DNA of 64,000 bases. It comes from a bacterium (GTDB lineage: Bacteria > Latescibacterota > Latescibacteria > Latescibacterales > Latescibacteraceae). The stretch's first letter is position 1. Each line of letters begins with the position of its first letter. The stretch lies in the NCBI GenBank assembly GCA_021372535.1, contig JAJFUH010000112.1:31426-95425 (forward strand). Direction: 5' to 3'. A program made the translations under genes and the position numbers. The notes under the pieces are model-generated. The model was not told the DNA's origin. It was given only the letters and a program-made list of their open reading frames with translations, and made no database searches. This document shows, piece after piece, positions 50,708 through 60,179 of the stretch.

Positions 50708-52993
50708 TTACCTCCTTATGACAGCCATCTTATCTTTGAACAGCCTGCCGTTCGTGGTAATACCGGTAAAGAAGTAGATTCCCGAGCCTACGGTTTCATC
50801 CTTGAAATTCTTTCCATACCAGAGGGTGTATGCGCTGCCGGAGTTTCCGCTCTGATCGGCGACGAGCTCATCGACAAGCTCGCCGTTGAACGAATAAATC
50901 CTGATATTGCTCATTAGCTTGAGGTTGGTGAATGTGACAAAGGAGTTCGTTCCCCATATTTCGAATGGATTGGGGAAAACATGTATTTCGGTATCGCTCT
51001 TTTCGGGGGTCGTTCCGAGAGCGTAAAATTTATTGAGACCGGTATCGGTCCCGACCCAGAGAACATCATGCGTATTGTCATACTTAAGAGACAGGATCAT
51101 ATCCGAAAACAATCCGCTGTTCTGTGTTGTGTAATGACCTGCCGCTTCATTTTTCGCATCGATTTTAAACAGTCCGCCCACACTGGTACCGATCCACTTG
51201 TTGTCGTATTTATCTACCTCGATCGAGGTGACTTCTACCGATCCTCCTTCCAGAAGCGTGGACAGGTCTTCGACTTTGAGCCGCTTATCCGGAAGTTTTT
51301 TTATCCGGTTGAGACCGCCCTTCGTTCCGACCCATATATCGCCGTAGAGATCGTGATTGATAGTGGTTATCAGCATACCGAGAAGCCCGTTGTCGAGATT
51401 GAGATTAACCGTATAGGTATCGAATTTGTCAAAGGGATCGTCGCCGACATACACTCCGGTCAGTCCTGACTGGTATGTTCCGAGCCATATCCATCCGTCA
51501 TTGTCGGCATCCATGCACATGATTTCGGCAGACGCGATACCGTCCTCATCGGGTGAATATGTCTGGTGCTTCGTGAACGGATACCCGTCGAACACGACAG
51601 CTCCCGAATTGGTTTCCTGCGCCTGATGGTTTGCGACCCAGATATTGCCGTATTTGTCTTTCACCAGATCGGAACATACGATGAAATTCTTACCGATGGT
51701 ATATTTTATGATATCTCCCGCGGGATCGACCTTTTCAACATGGACCGTGCTCTTGTCGGGGATACCGATATCGGTCATCACATACAATCCCTTCCCCCAG
51801 GACGGAAGCCAGTAATTGCCATTGTTGTCTCCGGTAATATCCACTGTGGTGTGGAGAATGCCCTCTTCTTCACGGTATTCGGTCCAGATCACATTGTCAT
51901 ATCGCAGAACCAGCGCATCGTAGTTTTCCCCCTTGCGGGAAGTCGTCGTCCAGAGCACATTGTCATTATCGGATAAATAAAAATTATAAAATGTCGAGTT
52001 TCTCGGGCCTCCGACCGAAGGAATCTCGGTATACCCATCGGATGTATAACATTTCAGGCCGGCCTGAGATGTCCCGACCCATAGATTTCCGTCGCTGCCA
52101 AAGACTATTGATTTCAATCCGAGGTAGGTGGCATCGTAGGAATACCATGATCTGATGAATTTTTTATACAGGCCATTGTTCGAGGCGGCGCAGGGAGTAT
52201 CGAATGCCTTTGTTATAGAATAAAAATTGCCGCTTGTAATACCTGAGGGTTGAATCGCATTTATGTCCTCATTAAAGAACAGTATCCCGTCCCCGGTAGT
52301 GCCGATCCAGATGGTATCGTCGTATTCATCAACGACCCGTTCGATACAATTAAAACGTGAGCTGCCGTAGGTATAGTTTTTCCAGTTTCCGTAAAACTCC
52401 AGGTCGGGATTGCTCTCATCCGCAACGGCAAGACCGAATTCGGTACAGACATAAATCTTCCCCTTTATTACCTTGACATCGGAAACGGGCGAATTTTCGG
52501 ATATATATTTTCCGAGCTTCGAAAATGTTCTCAGTTCCTTCGTATAAACATTGATCTTGTCCACCCCTTTCGAGTGGCCGATATAGAGGACGCTGTCGTT
52601 CATGGCGAAGATTTTTGTAACATTGATCTTGTTCCTGTTCGCCGTATACTCCGGAAACAGAATCTGCTCATACTGCTCCGTAACCGGATCGAACCGCACC
52701 AGGCCGGCATTCGTAAATCCAAGGTAGAGGTAGTTCAACGTTGCGGCGACAGCAAGTATATCGTTGCTCAGCAATCCGTGATTTTTGTAATAGAGCGTAT
52801 ATTCCCGTGTCTGGGGATTATACCGGAACAAGCCTCCCTTGCAGGCGCAGAACAGGGTGCCGTTGAATTCCACCATATCCTGAATCGTGTACATGGGTGG
52901 AAACCCCTGCCAATCCGGATATTCCACAGCTCCGGCATTGACCGTGCTCAATACAGCCGTCAGCGATATCATCAAAAGTAATAAGCGTTTCAT
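50708..52993 (-). CDS. Secreted beta-propeller protein with FlgD-Ig / T9SS-like C-terminal domain
   Basis: A 761-residue exported protein with a signal peptide (LLLLMISLTAVLSTVNA). Repeated propeller blades follow, of the 'two-component regulator propeller' type (CKGGLFRYNPQTREYT, WIGTTGDGILFF, GNLWVGTSQAGLKCY, DIWVGTKGGLNRIKK, NKWIGTSVGGLFKI). The last ~90 residues (IHVFPNPFEIWG, MSNIRIYSFNGELVDEL, GSGIYFFTGITTNGRLFKDKMAVIRR) form a FlgD-Ig or type IX-sorting-like domain, as found in FCB bacteria. It is coupled to lnt by a 4-base overlap. Ligand or partner unknown. Confidence 0.88.
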   Translation of the reverse strand: MKRLLLLMISLTAVLSTVNAGAVEYPDWQGFPPMYTIQDMVEFNGTLFCACKGGLFRYNPQTREYTLYYKNHGLLSNDILAVAATLNYLYLGFTNAGLVRFDPVTEQYEQILFPEYTANRNKINVTKIFAMNDSVLYIGHSKGVDKINVYTKELRTFSKLGKYISENSPVSDVKVIKGKIYVCTEFGLAVADESNPDLEFYGNWKNYTYGSSRFNCIERVVDEYDDTIWIGTTGDGILFFNEDINAIQPSGITSGNFYSITKAFDTPCAASNNGLYKKFIRSWYSYDATYLGLKSIVFGSDGNLWVGTSQAGLKCYTSDGYTEIPSVGGPRNSTFYNFYLSDNDNVLWTTTSRKGENYDALVLRYDNVIWTEYREEEGILHTTVDITGDNNGNYWLPSWGKGLYVMTDIGIPDKSTVHVEKVDPAGDIIKYTIGKNFIVCSDLVKDKYGNIWVANHQAQETNSGAVVFDGYPFTKHQTYSPDEDGIASAEIMCMDADNDGWIWLGTYQSGLTGVYVGDDPFDKFDTYTVNLNLDNGLLGMLITTINHDLYGDIWVGTKGGLNRIKKLPDKRLKVEDLSTLLEGGSVEVTSIEVDKYDNKWIGTSVGGLFKIDAKNEAAGHYTTQNSGLFSDMILSLKYDNTHDVLWVGTDTGLNKFYALGTTPEKSDTEIHVFPNPFEIWGTNSFVTFTNLKLMSNIRIYSFNGELVDELVADQSGNSGSAYTLWYGKNFKDETVGSGIYFFTGITTNGRLFKDKMAVIRR

Positions 52994-54474
52994 GGATTCC
53001 TCTCGCCGGAATGATATTTTATATAAAGACAGCCCGACAGGGCAATCATGGTAAACAGAAACGATGCCAGGCTGAATACATTTCCGAACCGCATATAGAA
53101 TGTTCTGCCTGTACGGGGAACGATAGTCCCGATAAGCGTATCACGCGTAAAGGTGTCCGTTTGTTTCAGAATACGCCCGTACGGATCGATTATCATCGAA
53201 ATACCGGTGTTTGCGCACCGTATCACCGGCCGGTGAAACTCGATCGCCCGAAACACCGATATCCTTGCATGCTGCTGCGGTGAAGGCGACGGGCCAAACC
53301 AGACATCGTTGGTGATCACAACGATAAACTCCACACCTTTCACGACAAAACTCCGGATAAGATCGGGAAATATCGATTCAAAACAGATCACAGCACAAAA
53401 GGGCGGTAATACGTCGGATGTAAAAATAACCCGCTCTTTTCCCTTATCCCAGTTTGCCTGACCAAAATCGAGTTTACGCAGTTCCGGGAAATAATCGTCG
53501 AGCGGTATCGCTTCACCGAACGGTACGAGATGTATTTTGTGATAAATCTGGGCGTGCGGGGCGTCCGGCACAAAAAAAGCCGCGGAATTCCATGTTTCCC
53601 TCGTATCGATATCTATGGAAGGGGTTCCCGTGAGAACAGGAACGCCGATGGAATCCACGAGCGACTGAACCATGCGCCGGTAGCGCGGGGTTTCGAGCAG
53701 GTATACCGGGGTTGCCGTTTCCGGCCATACGATGAGGTCAAGGGGCGAAGACGATGCCGCCTCCACGCTCATGGAACGGTACAGATTGATATTCCAGAGC
53801 TCCATTCCGTCTTCCCACTTCTCTTCGGGGATGACATTCCCCTGAACAAGGGCTACCTGCATTTTTTTACCGTCCGAACGACCGGTAAGAACGACCGCCA
53901 TCGAATAGGCAATCGGAATGATGAAAAGCGCGGCAAACAATAACCAGCGCCGGGGAGTTTTTTTTCTCATAATCAGGTACGAGCTTATATTGACAAGGAC
54001 TATCCATGCCGAAACACCGTACACGCTCGTAATGTCGGCAAACTGGATAAAAAACGGGTACGATGACTGCGAATTGCCGAGTATCATCCATGGGAACGCG
54101 AGGGAACCGAACGACCGTATCCACTCCATCCCGGCAACCGCGAACGGCAGAACGATAAAGCCAAGACGCGGCGAGACCTCGTAAATTATCCGCGAAACGG
54201 CGAACGGCAGGGCAAAGAAAAACGCGAGCACAATAACAGCCCCAACCATTCCCCCCCATGTTATGTGGTGAATCCAGAAAAGGGTTATTCCGAGAAAAAT
54301 GACGCCTGAAACCCATGTCCACAACAGTACCCGGACGGTGGAACACTTCATGAAGACAGGGAAAAGCGGAATGAGGCTCACAAAAGCAAAAAAACCGAGT
54401 CCGAAGGTCGGATACGAGCCGGTAAGGAACAGCGCCGAAATCAGCGCATAGGAAAACGCCGCGACATTACTCAC
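52990..54474 (-). CDS. lnt: Apolipoprotein N-acyltransferase
   Basis: A 494-residue enzyme that adds the third acyl chain to lipoproteins, so the cell has an outer membrane. The N-terminal half is membranous (six to seven helices). The nitrilase-like periplasmic half has the catalytic triad: Glu in LIVWPETATP, Lys in YHKIHLVPFGE and Cys in AVICFESIFP. The last ~20 residues form another membrane helix. The lipoproteins encoded here (TPR protein, M16 subunit) would be substrates. Coupled to the genes on both sides. Confidence 0.94.
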   Translation of the reverse strand: MSNVAAFSYALISALFLTGSYPTFGLGFFAFVSLIPLFPVFMKCSTVRVLLWTWVSGVIFLGITLFWIHHITWGGMVGAVIVLAFFFALPFAVSRIIYEVSPRLGFIVLPFAVAGMEWIRSFGSLAFPWMILGNSQSSYPFFIQFADITSVYGVSAWIVLVNISSYLIMRKKTPRRWLLFAALFIIPIAYSMAVVLTGRSDGKKMQVALVQGNVIPEEKWEDGMELWNINLYRSMSVEAASSSPLDLIVWPETATPVYLLETPRYRRMVQSLVDSIGVPVLTGTPSIDIDTRETWNSAAFFVPDAPHAQIYHKIHLVPFGEAIPLDDYFPELRKLDFGQANWDKGKERVIFTSDVLPPFCAVICFESIFPDLIRSFVVKGVEFIVVITNDVWFGPSPSPQQHARISVFRAIEFHRPVIRCANTGISMIIDPYGRILKQTDTFTRDTLIGTIVPRTGRTFYMRFGNVFSLASFLFTMIALSGCLYIKYHSGERNP

Positions 54475-55307
54475 CGGATGCCCCTTTCCGGCTGCGGGTT
54501 CAGGGATTTGAAAAAGCGCTCTCTTCCCCGGAAACAGGCAACACGGTCATAACCGGCGTCACGGAGATATTCCAGCGCGCGTTCGAAATGATTCCCCACC
54601 CTTTCGGGACGGTGCGCGTCCGAGCCCAGGGTGACCGGAACATCATACGCGCGAAGAATTCGTAAAAAATCGGGCGAAGGGTACGGTTCACGGGCTGCGG
54701 AATCGATGCCGGAGGTGTTGATCTCGACCGCGCAATCCATGGCTTTGAACACGGAAGCCGCACGTTCATAATGAGCGGAAATCCCTCCGCTGGGGCGATA
54801 TCCCATGCGTTTGATATTGTCGGCATGACCGGCTATATCATACAATCCTGTCCGGGCGGCATCGATGACAGCGTTAAAAAACTTCTCGTAAAGGGAGTCA
54901 AGATTTCTCTCCTCGAATATGTTTTTGTACTGTTCCTGATCGAACGGCCAGCCATCGAGGTAATGGATGGACCCGATGACGTAATCGAACTCCGAACTCT
55001 CGATGATCTGCCGGATTTCATCATTCTTTCCGGGAACCATATCCATCTCACACCCGAGCCGAATGGTGATACGCCCCTCGTAGCGGTGCTGCAATTCACG
55101 GACACGGCCGATGTACACAGGCAAATCCGCATATCCCATGCATAAGTGCGGTTCCGGCATCACCGGCATGTGATCCGAAAAACCGATTTCTTCAAGCCCC
55201 AGTTCTACCGCCCGCTCCACATAGCTTTCCATGTCGCCGACGGCATGGTTGCACAAGGTGGTATGGATATGATAATCGGGCAGCACGGAAATCGACTGAT
55301 TCCTCAT
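54471..55307 (-). CDS. PHP-family phosphatase, histidinol-phosphatase (HisK) type
   Basis: A 278-residue PHP-domain phosphoesterase: LPDYHIHTTLCNHAVGD (first metal motif), EIGFSDHMPV, GCEMDMV, GSIHYLDG, YDIAGHADNIKR, VEINTSG and LGSDAHRPERVG provide the metal ligands. This pattern matches the histidinol-phosphatase HisJ/HisK family. No other his genes are nearby, so another phosphoester substrate is possible. Both ends overlap neighbours by 4 bases. Confidence 0.87.
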   Translation of the reverse strand: MRNQSISVLPDYHIHTTLCNHAVGDMESYVERAVELGLEEIGFSDHMPVMPEPHLCMGYADLPVYIGRVRELQHRYEGRITIRLGCEMDMVPGKNDEIRQIIESSEFDYVIGSIHYLDGWPFDQEQYKNIFEERNLDSLYEKFFNAVIDAARTGLYDIAGHADNIKRMGYRPSGGISAHYERAASVFKAMDCAVEINTSGIDSAAREPYPSPDFLRILRAYDVPVTLGSDAHRPERVGNHFERALEYLRDAGYDRVACFRGRERFFKSLNPQPERGIR

Positions 55308-56200
55308 TTGCAGAGCCCCTTTTCAAACCGTTCACGGGTGCAGCGGGGATCGGACCATGTATGTCCTATACGTGAGGCGACACTCTGAATATAGTCGTAC
55401 GCCGGTTTTATCAGATTTCTGTCGCTGATGTGCTCCAGGGAAAATGTTTTCCATGGTTCGAGCTGTGTGGACACTTTTATGAGCGCCTCATGATCGAACA
55501 GGCCTGTACCCATTTTCGCCTCGTCGATGTGCACGACGAGGAGCTTGTCCTGAACCATGACATCCTTGACATGGAACACCCCGATCCTGTCCCCGAGCGT
55601 CGCGACGGCGCACCGTACAAAACGGCCCGAATCGTAGACACGTTCGGCGTTCATGTGGTTGACCGAGTCGAAAACAACCTTCACGTACGGCGAATCGATG
55701 CGGTCGACAAACTCCTTCATCCGCTCGATATTGTTTATTATTGTCCACTGTGTCGTTTCGGGGCAGATCGTAACTCCGTTGTCTTCCGCAGCCGGGACCA
55801 GCTCCCGTGTGTTCTCGATGAACAGGTCGAGCGATTTCTGGGAAAAATTGTCGGGGTGATGCATCCACCGGTTGGCCGGATCCCAGCTCCCGCCGGAAAT
55901 CCGTATGGTCGGGCATCCCAGTTTTCCGGCGATGCGCAGTACCTTTGCCAGATCGCGTTTATATTCCCGGCAGACGGCGGGATCGGGATGAAAGGTCGTT
56001 CTTCCCCCGCCGAAGGGCCCGGGCATGAGACCCGCATCATTGATAATGTTCTTCGCGCGGTCGATGTCCGCATCGGTGGCTTCGGCATCGCCCGAATTGA
56101 TACCGACAACACGGAATCCCATGTCATAGTAGACTTTTGCCTCTTCGGGCTTCATATCTTTCAACGGGCCGCCAAACCCGTCATTCCAGCACAGTCTCAT
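55304..56200 (-). CDS. Sugar phosphate isomerase/epimerase-like TIM-barrel protein
   Basis: A 298-residue xylose-isomerase-like TIM barrel. Likely metal ligands: Glu in VTICPETTQW, Asp in VVFDSVNHMN, His in GVFHVKDV and Glu in SLEHISDR. Such proteins epimerise keto-sugars or cyclitols, but the substrate here is unknown. GGAT precedes the ATG by about eight bases. It is coupled to the PHP phosphatase. Confidence 0.82.
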   Translation of the reverse strand: MRLCWNDGFGGPLKDMKPEEAKVYYDMGFRVVGINSGDAEATDADIDRAKNIINDAGLMPGPFGGGRTTFHPDPAVCREYKRDLAKVLRIAGKLGCPTIRISGGSWDPANRWMHHPDNFSQKSLDLFIENTRELVPAAEDNGVTICPETTQWTIINNIERMKEFVDRIDSPYVKVVFDSVNHMNAERVYDSGRFVRCAVATLGDRIGVFHVKDVMVQDKLLVVHIDEAKMGTGLFDHEALIKVSTQLEPWKTFSLEHISDRNLIKPAYDYIQSVASRIGHTWSDPRCTRERFEKGLCK

Positions 56201-56218
56201 GTTATATCCTTTTTGAAT

Positions 56219-57040
56219 TCATGAATCGACCGGGTTAACCGCCGCATCGCTGTCGAGTCCGGTCAGGAAATCCATTCCCTTCCGTTTCATGAGATCACGG
56301 AACATCAATGCATTTCGTACGGCATATCCCTGATGACAGTTGTTGAAAAACGCGTAGAGTTTCCAGACCGTTTTTTCGAGCTCCTCCACTTTATCGATCC
56401 ATTCACCGAGCTCATCTTCCGAATAATTGTAATCGTACCGGTCACCCGAATCTCCCCACCATGTTTCCCTGTTCCTGCCATGAAACCGAACATAGGCTTT
56501 ATCACCCGTCGCCACGGCAACCGGCGGCATCATGTTTCCCATCGGGGGCTCATCCACCGAGACAAAAAAGAGCCCCGACCTTCTCAGAAAGTCGAAGACT
56601 TCATCACGGTTCCAGCTGTCGTGACGGAACTCGACAAAAAGGGGTGCATCGTTGTAACGATCCGACATCTCGGCAAGATAACGCCTGTTCTCCTGCGTAT
56701 TCCGGAACCGCCAGGGAAACTGAGCCAGTATTCCCGAAAGACGCCCGGACTCCCTGATCGGTGCCAGAGATTCCGCGAATGACGGGTAAATATCGGCATC
56801 CTTGAGATCGTGGGTCGTTGCCTTGTTGGTTTTCACCATGAACTCGAAGGTATCGGGAGTCGCGCCGACCATGCGTTCGAATGTTTTCGGCGATGGTATT
56901 CCATAATACGTCGTATTTATCTCGACCGCGGAAAAATAGCGGGCATAATACCCGAGCATATCGGCTGGTTTTATATCCCCGGGATAAAAAACACCCTTCC
57001 AGTCCCTGAAGCTGAAACCAGATGTTCCGATGGCAATCAT
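56219..57040 (-). CDS. DUF72 family protein (YecE-like)
   Basis: A 273-residue TIM-barrel-like protein of unknown function, DUF72. Clear family features: IAIGTSGFSFRDWKGVFYP at the start, YFSAVEINTTYYGIPS, FEFMVKTNKATTH, ILAQFPWRFRNT, LFVEFRHDSW, YVRFHGRNRETWW and YAFFNNCHQGYAVRNA. I chose ATG 57040; a longer start at 57094 would overlap mtnA by 35 bases. Confidence 0.88.
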   Translation of the reverse strand: MIAIGTSGFSFRDWKGVFYPGDIKPADMLGYYARYFSAVEINTTYYGIPSPKTFERMVGATPDTFEFMVKTNKATTHDLKDADIYPSFAESLAPIRESGRLSGILAQFPWRFRNTQENRRYLAEMSDRYNDAPLFVEFRHDSWNRDEVFDFLRRSGLFFVSVDEPPMGNMMPPVAVATGDKAYVRFHGRNRETWWGDSGDRYDYNYSEDELGEWIDKVEELEKTVWKLYAFFNNCHQGYAVRNALMFRDLMKRKGMDFLTGLDSDAAVNPVDS

Positions 57041-57059
57041 ACCGTGGGCACTCTCATGG

Positions 57060-58100
57060 TTAGCGTTTCCGGCCGGTACGGATGTTCCGGGCATTCCAGC
57101 TTTTCAGCACCGGTTCAAAGGGAGGAACCGCAATGCCTTTTTCCGAAACGATCGCGGATATATTCTCCGCCGGTGTCACATCGAAGGCGGGATTGTAAAA
57201 TGATACGTCGCAAGGAGCGGTCCGGACACCGTTGATGGTATTAATCTCGGAAGCGTCACGCTCCTCTATGGGAATTCCGGCGCCGGAAGCGATGGAAAAG
57301 TCGAAACTGGTCAGCGGCGCCGCCACATAAAACGGTACGCCATGCTCACGGGCGCAGACGGAAAGGCCGTATGTTCCGATTTTATTTGCTGTATCGCCGT
57401 TAACCGCTATTCTGTCAGCCCCGACGATGACGTGATTTATCCTTCCCTCCCTGAGCACTGCCGCAGCCATGTTGTCGCAGATAACGGTAACATCCACGCC
57501 GTTTTTCGCCAGTTCCCACGCAGTGAGACGGGCCCCCTGCAGAAGAGGGCGGGTTTCATCGGCATACACACGGATGTGTTTCCCCTCCCCGATGGCGGCA
57601 TACACGATACCGAGCGCGGTGCCGTAACCCGATGTCGCCAGTCCTCCGGCATTACAGTGCGTAAGTACCGTATCGCCATCGGAAAGCAATTCCGCGCCAT
57701 GACAGGAAAGCTCACGGCATATCCTGTCGTCTTCCTCGTGGATGGCTCGCGCCGTATCAAGAAGCACCTTCACCGGGTCGGAGGATTCAAACGCCGTATC
57801 GATTTCCGACTCCATACGGTCGAGCGCATAAAAAAGGTTCACCGCCGTGGGACGCGTCCCCCGGAGACGTGTAATCGAAGACCGGATATAATCCCTGTCG
57901 CATTTCTCCAGAGCCGCGACAACAACTCCATAGGCCGCCGCAACACCTATTGCGGGTGCGCCACGGACAGCAAGGGTTTTGATGGCGTCGCAGACTTCCC
58001 CGGTCTTTCTGAGTAGTATCCGTACCTCGCGTACGGGAAGGAGACGCTGATCGATGATATCGAGGGCGTTGTCAGTCCAGCGGAGCGTTTCGACAGGCAT
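57060..58100 (-). CDS. mtnA: S-methyl-5-thioribose-1-phosphate isomerase
   Basis: A 346-residue methionine-salvage enzyme, related to eIF2B subunits, that converts methylthioribose-1-P to the ribulose form. Motifs: AVRGAPAIGVAAAYG, LTHCNAGGLATSGYGTALG with the catalytic Cys, ADETRPLLQGARLTAWEL, VIVGADRIAVNGDTANKIGTYGL with the catalytic Asp and the C-terminal NPAFDVTP. No other mtn genes are here except possibly the adjacent PfkB kinase. Confidence 0.94.
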   Translation of the reverse strand: MPVETLRWTDNALDIIDQRLLPVREVRILLRKTGEVCDAIKTLAVRGAPAIGVAAAYGVVVAALEKCDRDYIRSSITRLRGTRPTAVNLFYALDRMESEIDTAFESSDPVKVLLDTARAIHEEDDRICRELSCHGAELLSDGDTVLTHCNAGGLATSGYGTALGIVYAAIGEGKHIRVYADETRPLLQGARLTAWELAKNGVDVTVICDNMAAAVLREGRINHVIVGADRIAVNGDTANKIGTYGLSVCAREHGVPFYVAAPLTSFDFSIASGAGIPIEERDASEINTINGVRTAPCDVSFYNPAFDVTPAENISAIVSEKGIAVPPFEPVLKSWNARNIRTGRKR

Positions 58101-58117
58101 ACGGGATTCCTCGCTCC

Positions 58118-59020
58118 TCAGAAAGAGGTTATGGCGCGGAAGCGATCCATGCGCTTTTCCACATCCGCAAACGTTATATCTCTCAAGGCATCGAGACTGA
58201 AATCCTCGACACCGAACGATGCCACAAGCCCGCCGTATACAACGGCTTTTTTGAGCGCTTCGGTTGTGGTCGATCCCGTTCTGGCGCAGTATCCCATCAC
58301 CGCCCCGGCAAATGTATCGCCCGCGCCGGTGGGATCGGCGACCGTTTCGACCGGATAGGCGGGAATGGTAAAAAATGTATCGTTACCAAACAGCAGCGAC
58401 CCGTGTTCCCCCTTTTTGATTATTACCGAATGCGGTCCCATGGTGAGGAGTATGCGGCCAGCTTTCAGAAGATTGGATGCGCCGGTAAGAATCTGCGCTT
58501 CGGAATCGTTGATAAAGAGAAGGTCGATTCTCTTCAAAACATCGCATAGCCCGGCGGAATTACCGCTGATGTAGCATTCCATCGTGTCCAGGGCGACAAA
58601 CCGCGGATTCTCGGTCTGGTCAAGCACCTGCATCTGGAGCTCGGGGCCGATATTGCCGAGGAAAACGTACGGCGCTTTACGGGCGGTATCATTGAGAACG
58701 GGATTAAAATCCTGAAACACGTTGAGCTCGAGGTTTGTAGTCCGGCGTTTATTCATATCGAGTTCATATTCTCCCGACCATCTGAACGTTTTACCGCCTC
58801 CGATTACATGCAGATTATCGAGATTCACTCCGCGCCGTTCGAGAAACTCGATCTCTTCACGGGGAAAATCGTCCCCGACAACTCCCACAAGGTGCACCGG
58901 AGCGAAGAGAGAAGCGGCAGCGGAAAAATAAAGCGCCGAACCACCGGGAGCATTGGTAACCGACCCCGCTTCGGTGACAACATCATCGAGGGCGATGGAG
59001 CCTACTGCAACGATACTCAT
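58118..59020 (-). CDS. PfkB-family carbohydrate kinase
   Basis: A 300-residue ribokinase-fold sugar or nucleoside kinase. N-terminal GSIALDDVVT, PGGSALYFSAAASLF and the C-terminal PfkB signature VETVADPTGAGDTFAGAVMGY with the catalytic Asp. Seventeen bases before mtnA, so a link to thioribose or adenosine salvage is possible, but the family is broad. Confidence 0.87.
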   Translation of the reverse strand: MSIVAVGSIALDDVVTEAGSVTNAPGGSALYFSAAASLFAPVHLVGVVGDDFPREEIEFLERRGVNLDNLHVIGGGKTFRWSGEYELDMNKRRTTNLELNVFQDFNPVLNDTARKAPYVFLGNIGPELQMQVLDQTENPRFVALDTMECYISGNSAGLCDVLKRIDLLFINDSEAQILTGASNLLKAGRILLTMGPHSVIIKKGEHGSLLFGNDTFFTIPAYPVETVADPTGAGDTFAGAVMGYCARTGSTTTEALKKAVVYGGLVASFGVEDFSLDALRDITFADVEKRMDRFRAITSF

Positions 59021-59090
59021 AAAATACCCCGACAGGTAGAAATGGTTGATATGATTTATTCAATAATATTTTTCACGCAAACCTTGAGAA

Positions 59091-59127
59091 CTGTGATGGA
59101 TTCCTGTTTCCACGGGAATGACACTGT
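59091..59127. repeat. Dispersed repeat, 'gattcc...cacgggaatgac' type
   Basis: GTGATGGATTCCTGTTTCCA then CGGGAATGACACTGT, an imperfect palindrome (ATTCC / GGGAAT) of a kind common between genes in environmental genomes. Confidence 0.4.
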
Positions 59128-59194
59128 AACGGGTAAAATACATCTCATATGGAAGTTTTATACACTGACCGGATAACCGGAATAAATTATTATT

Positions 59195-59229
59195 CCGCGT
59201 TTGATCCGTGTAAATCCGTGTCTAATAAA
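59195..59229 (-). repeat. Dispersed repeat, 'aacacggattt' family (inverted)
   Basis: CCGCGTTTGATCCGTGTAAA then TCCGTGTCTAATAAA; the inverse of the copies at 21434 and 35125. Confidence 0.45.
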
Positions 59230-59244
59230 ATCTGATTATCCGGG

Positions 59245-59616
59245 TTAATAGTCCGTTTCGATTTTACGAACCCCGGCATCGTCCCAGAGCTTTTCAATGG
59301 AATAATACGTCCGTGTTCCGGCATCGAAAACATGCACGACGATATCGACATAATCAAGCAGAATCCATTTTTGTGCCTCATACCCCTCGACATGCCACGG
59401 TTTGATGCTGTAATTATTTTTCAGCTTTTCCCTGACTTCATCGGCGATTGCCTTCACATGAACGGAAGAATTGCCGGTGGCAATGATAAAAAAGTCCGAA
59501 ACACTGGTAATATTCCGCAGATCGAGCACAACGATATCTTCACCCTTCTTTTCCATGATAAGATCAACGATACGGTCAACATTCTGCTCTGTATCGTGAT
59601 TCAGACTCACATTCAA
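59245..59616 (-). CDS. rsfS: Ribosomal silencing factor RsfS
   Basis: A 123-residue protein that binds ribosomal protein L14 and blocks subunit joining when nutrients are low. Motifs: VDLIMEKKGEDIVVLDLRNITSVSDFFIIATGNSSVHVKAIADEV, PWHVEGYEAQKWILLDYVDIVVHVFD and YYSIEKLWDDA. The start is TTG, overlapping the LytR_C stop as TTGA, with GGAGGG six bases upstream. Confidence 0.93.
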   Translation of the reverse strand: MNVSLNHDTEQNVDRIVDLIMEKKGEDIVVLDLRNITSVSDFFIIATGNSSVHVKAIADEVREKLKNNYSIKPWHVEGYEAQKWILLDYVDIVVHVFDAGTRTYYSIEKLWDDAGVRKIETDY

Positions 59617-60056
59617 TCTTTACCCTCCTCTTTGAAAAGACTCAGGGTATCCCAGTCACGACCTATTATAAAAACGATATCTTCAATAATATATGGATTA
59701 TCGGAGTGCTGGTTTATTATTTCCCTGATACCGGTCTTGTCCGCAATCATCCGCACTTTACGGGCATCCCCTCTCCGGTCGACGATAACCGAAACATCAA
59801 AATCGAATGAATCGGCGTTTCCTCCCATTCCATTGACAACATCGAATCCCTCATCGCGAAGCCTGCGGGCGCACAATGACGCAAGGCCCTCTCTTCCGCA
59901 GCCGTTCAGCACGGCAACCCTGACAAGTGAATCGAACTTCACCGGGGGCTTGGCCTCCTGACGGCGTTGTGAGTTATTGAGAATTATAAGCGAACCGAGA
60001 GAAAGACAGAGCACTGTGGCGGACACCAGTACGGTAATTTTGGTTATCGTGGTCAT
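59613..60056 (-). CDS. LytR C-terminal-domain (LytR_C) membrane-anchored protein
   Basis: A 147-residue protein. An N-terminal membrane helix (ITVLVSATVLCLSLGSLIIL) is followed by a LytR_C domain (VRVAVLNGCGREGLASLCARRLRDEGFDVVNG, GNADSFDFDVSVIVDR). No LCP catalytic domain is present. This small type often precedes rsfS in bacteria, as here, where the two genes overlap by 4 bases. Role unknown. Confidence 0.82.
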   Translation of the reverse strand: MTTITKITVLVSATVLCLSLGSLIILNNSQRRQEAKPPVKFDSLVRVAVLNGCGREGLASLCARRLRDEGFDVVNGMGGNADSFDFDVSVIVDRRGDARKVRMIADKTGIREIINQHSDNPYIIEDIVFIIGRDWDTLSLFKEEGKD

Positions 60057-60091
60057 GCCATCTATAGAGGAGATACCTGTTCCGCTGAAAT

Positions 60092-60126
60092 AAAAAAAGG
60101 GATTACGCAGTTATACTACGTATCCC
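60092..60126 (-). terminator. Rho-independent terminator after the 60180-60719 gene
   Basis: On the minus strand GGGATACG (60126-60119) pairs with CGTAATCCC (60107-60099), with one bulged base, followed by seven T (60098-60092). Confidence 0.75.
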
Positions 60127-60179
60127 GTCGAATAACATCAATATGCCTGAAAAACAGAGCCCATACACTGAAAATTTTC

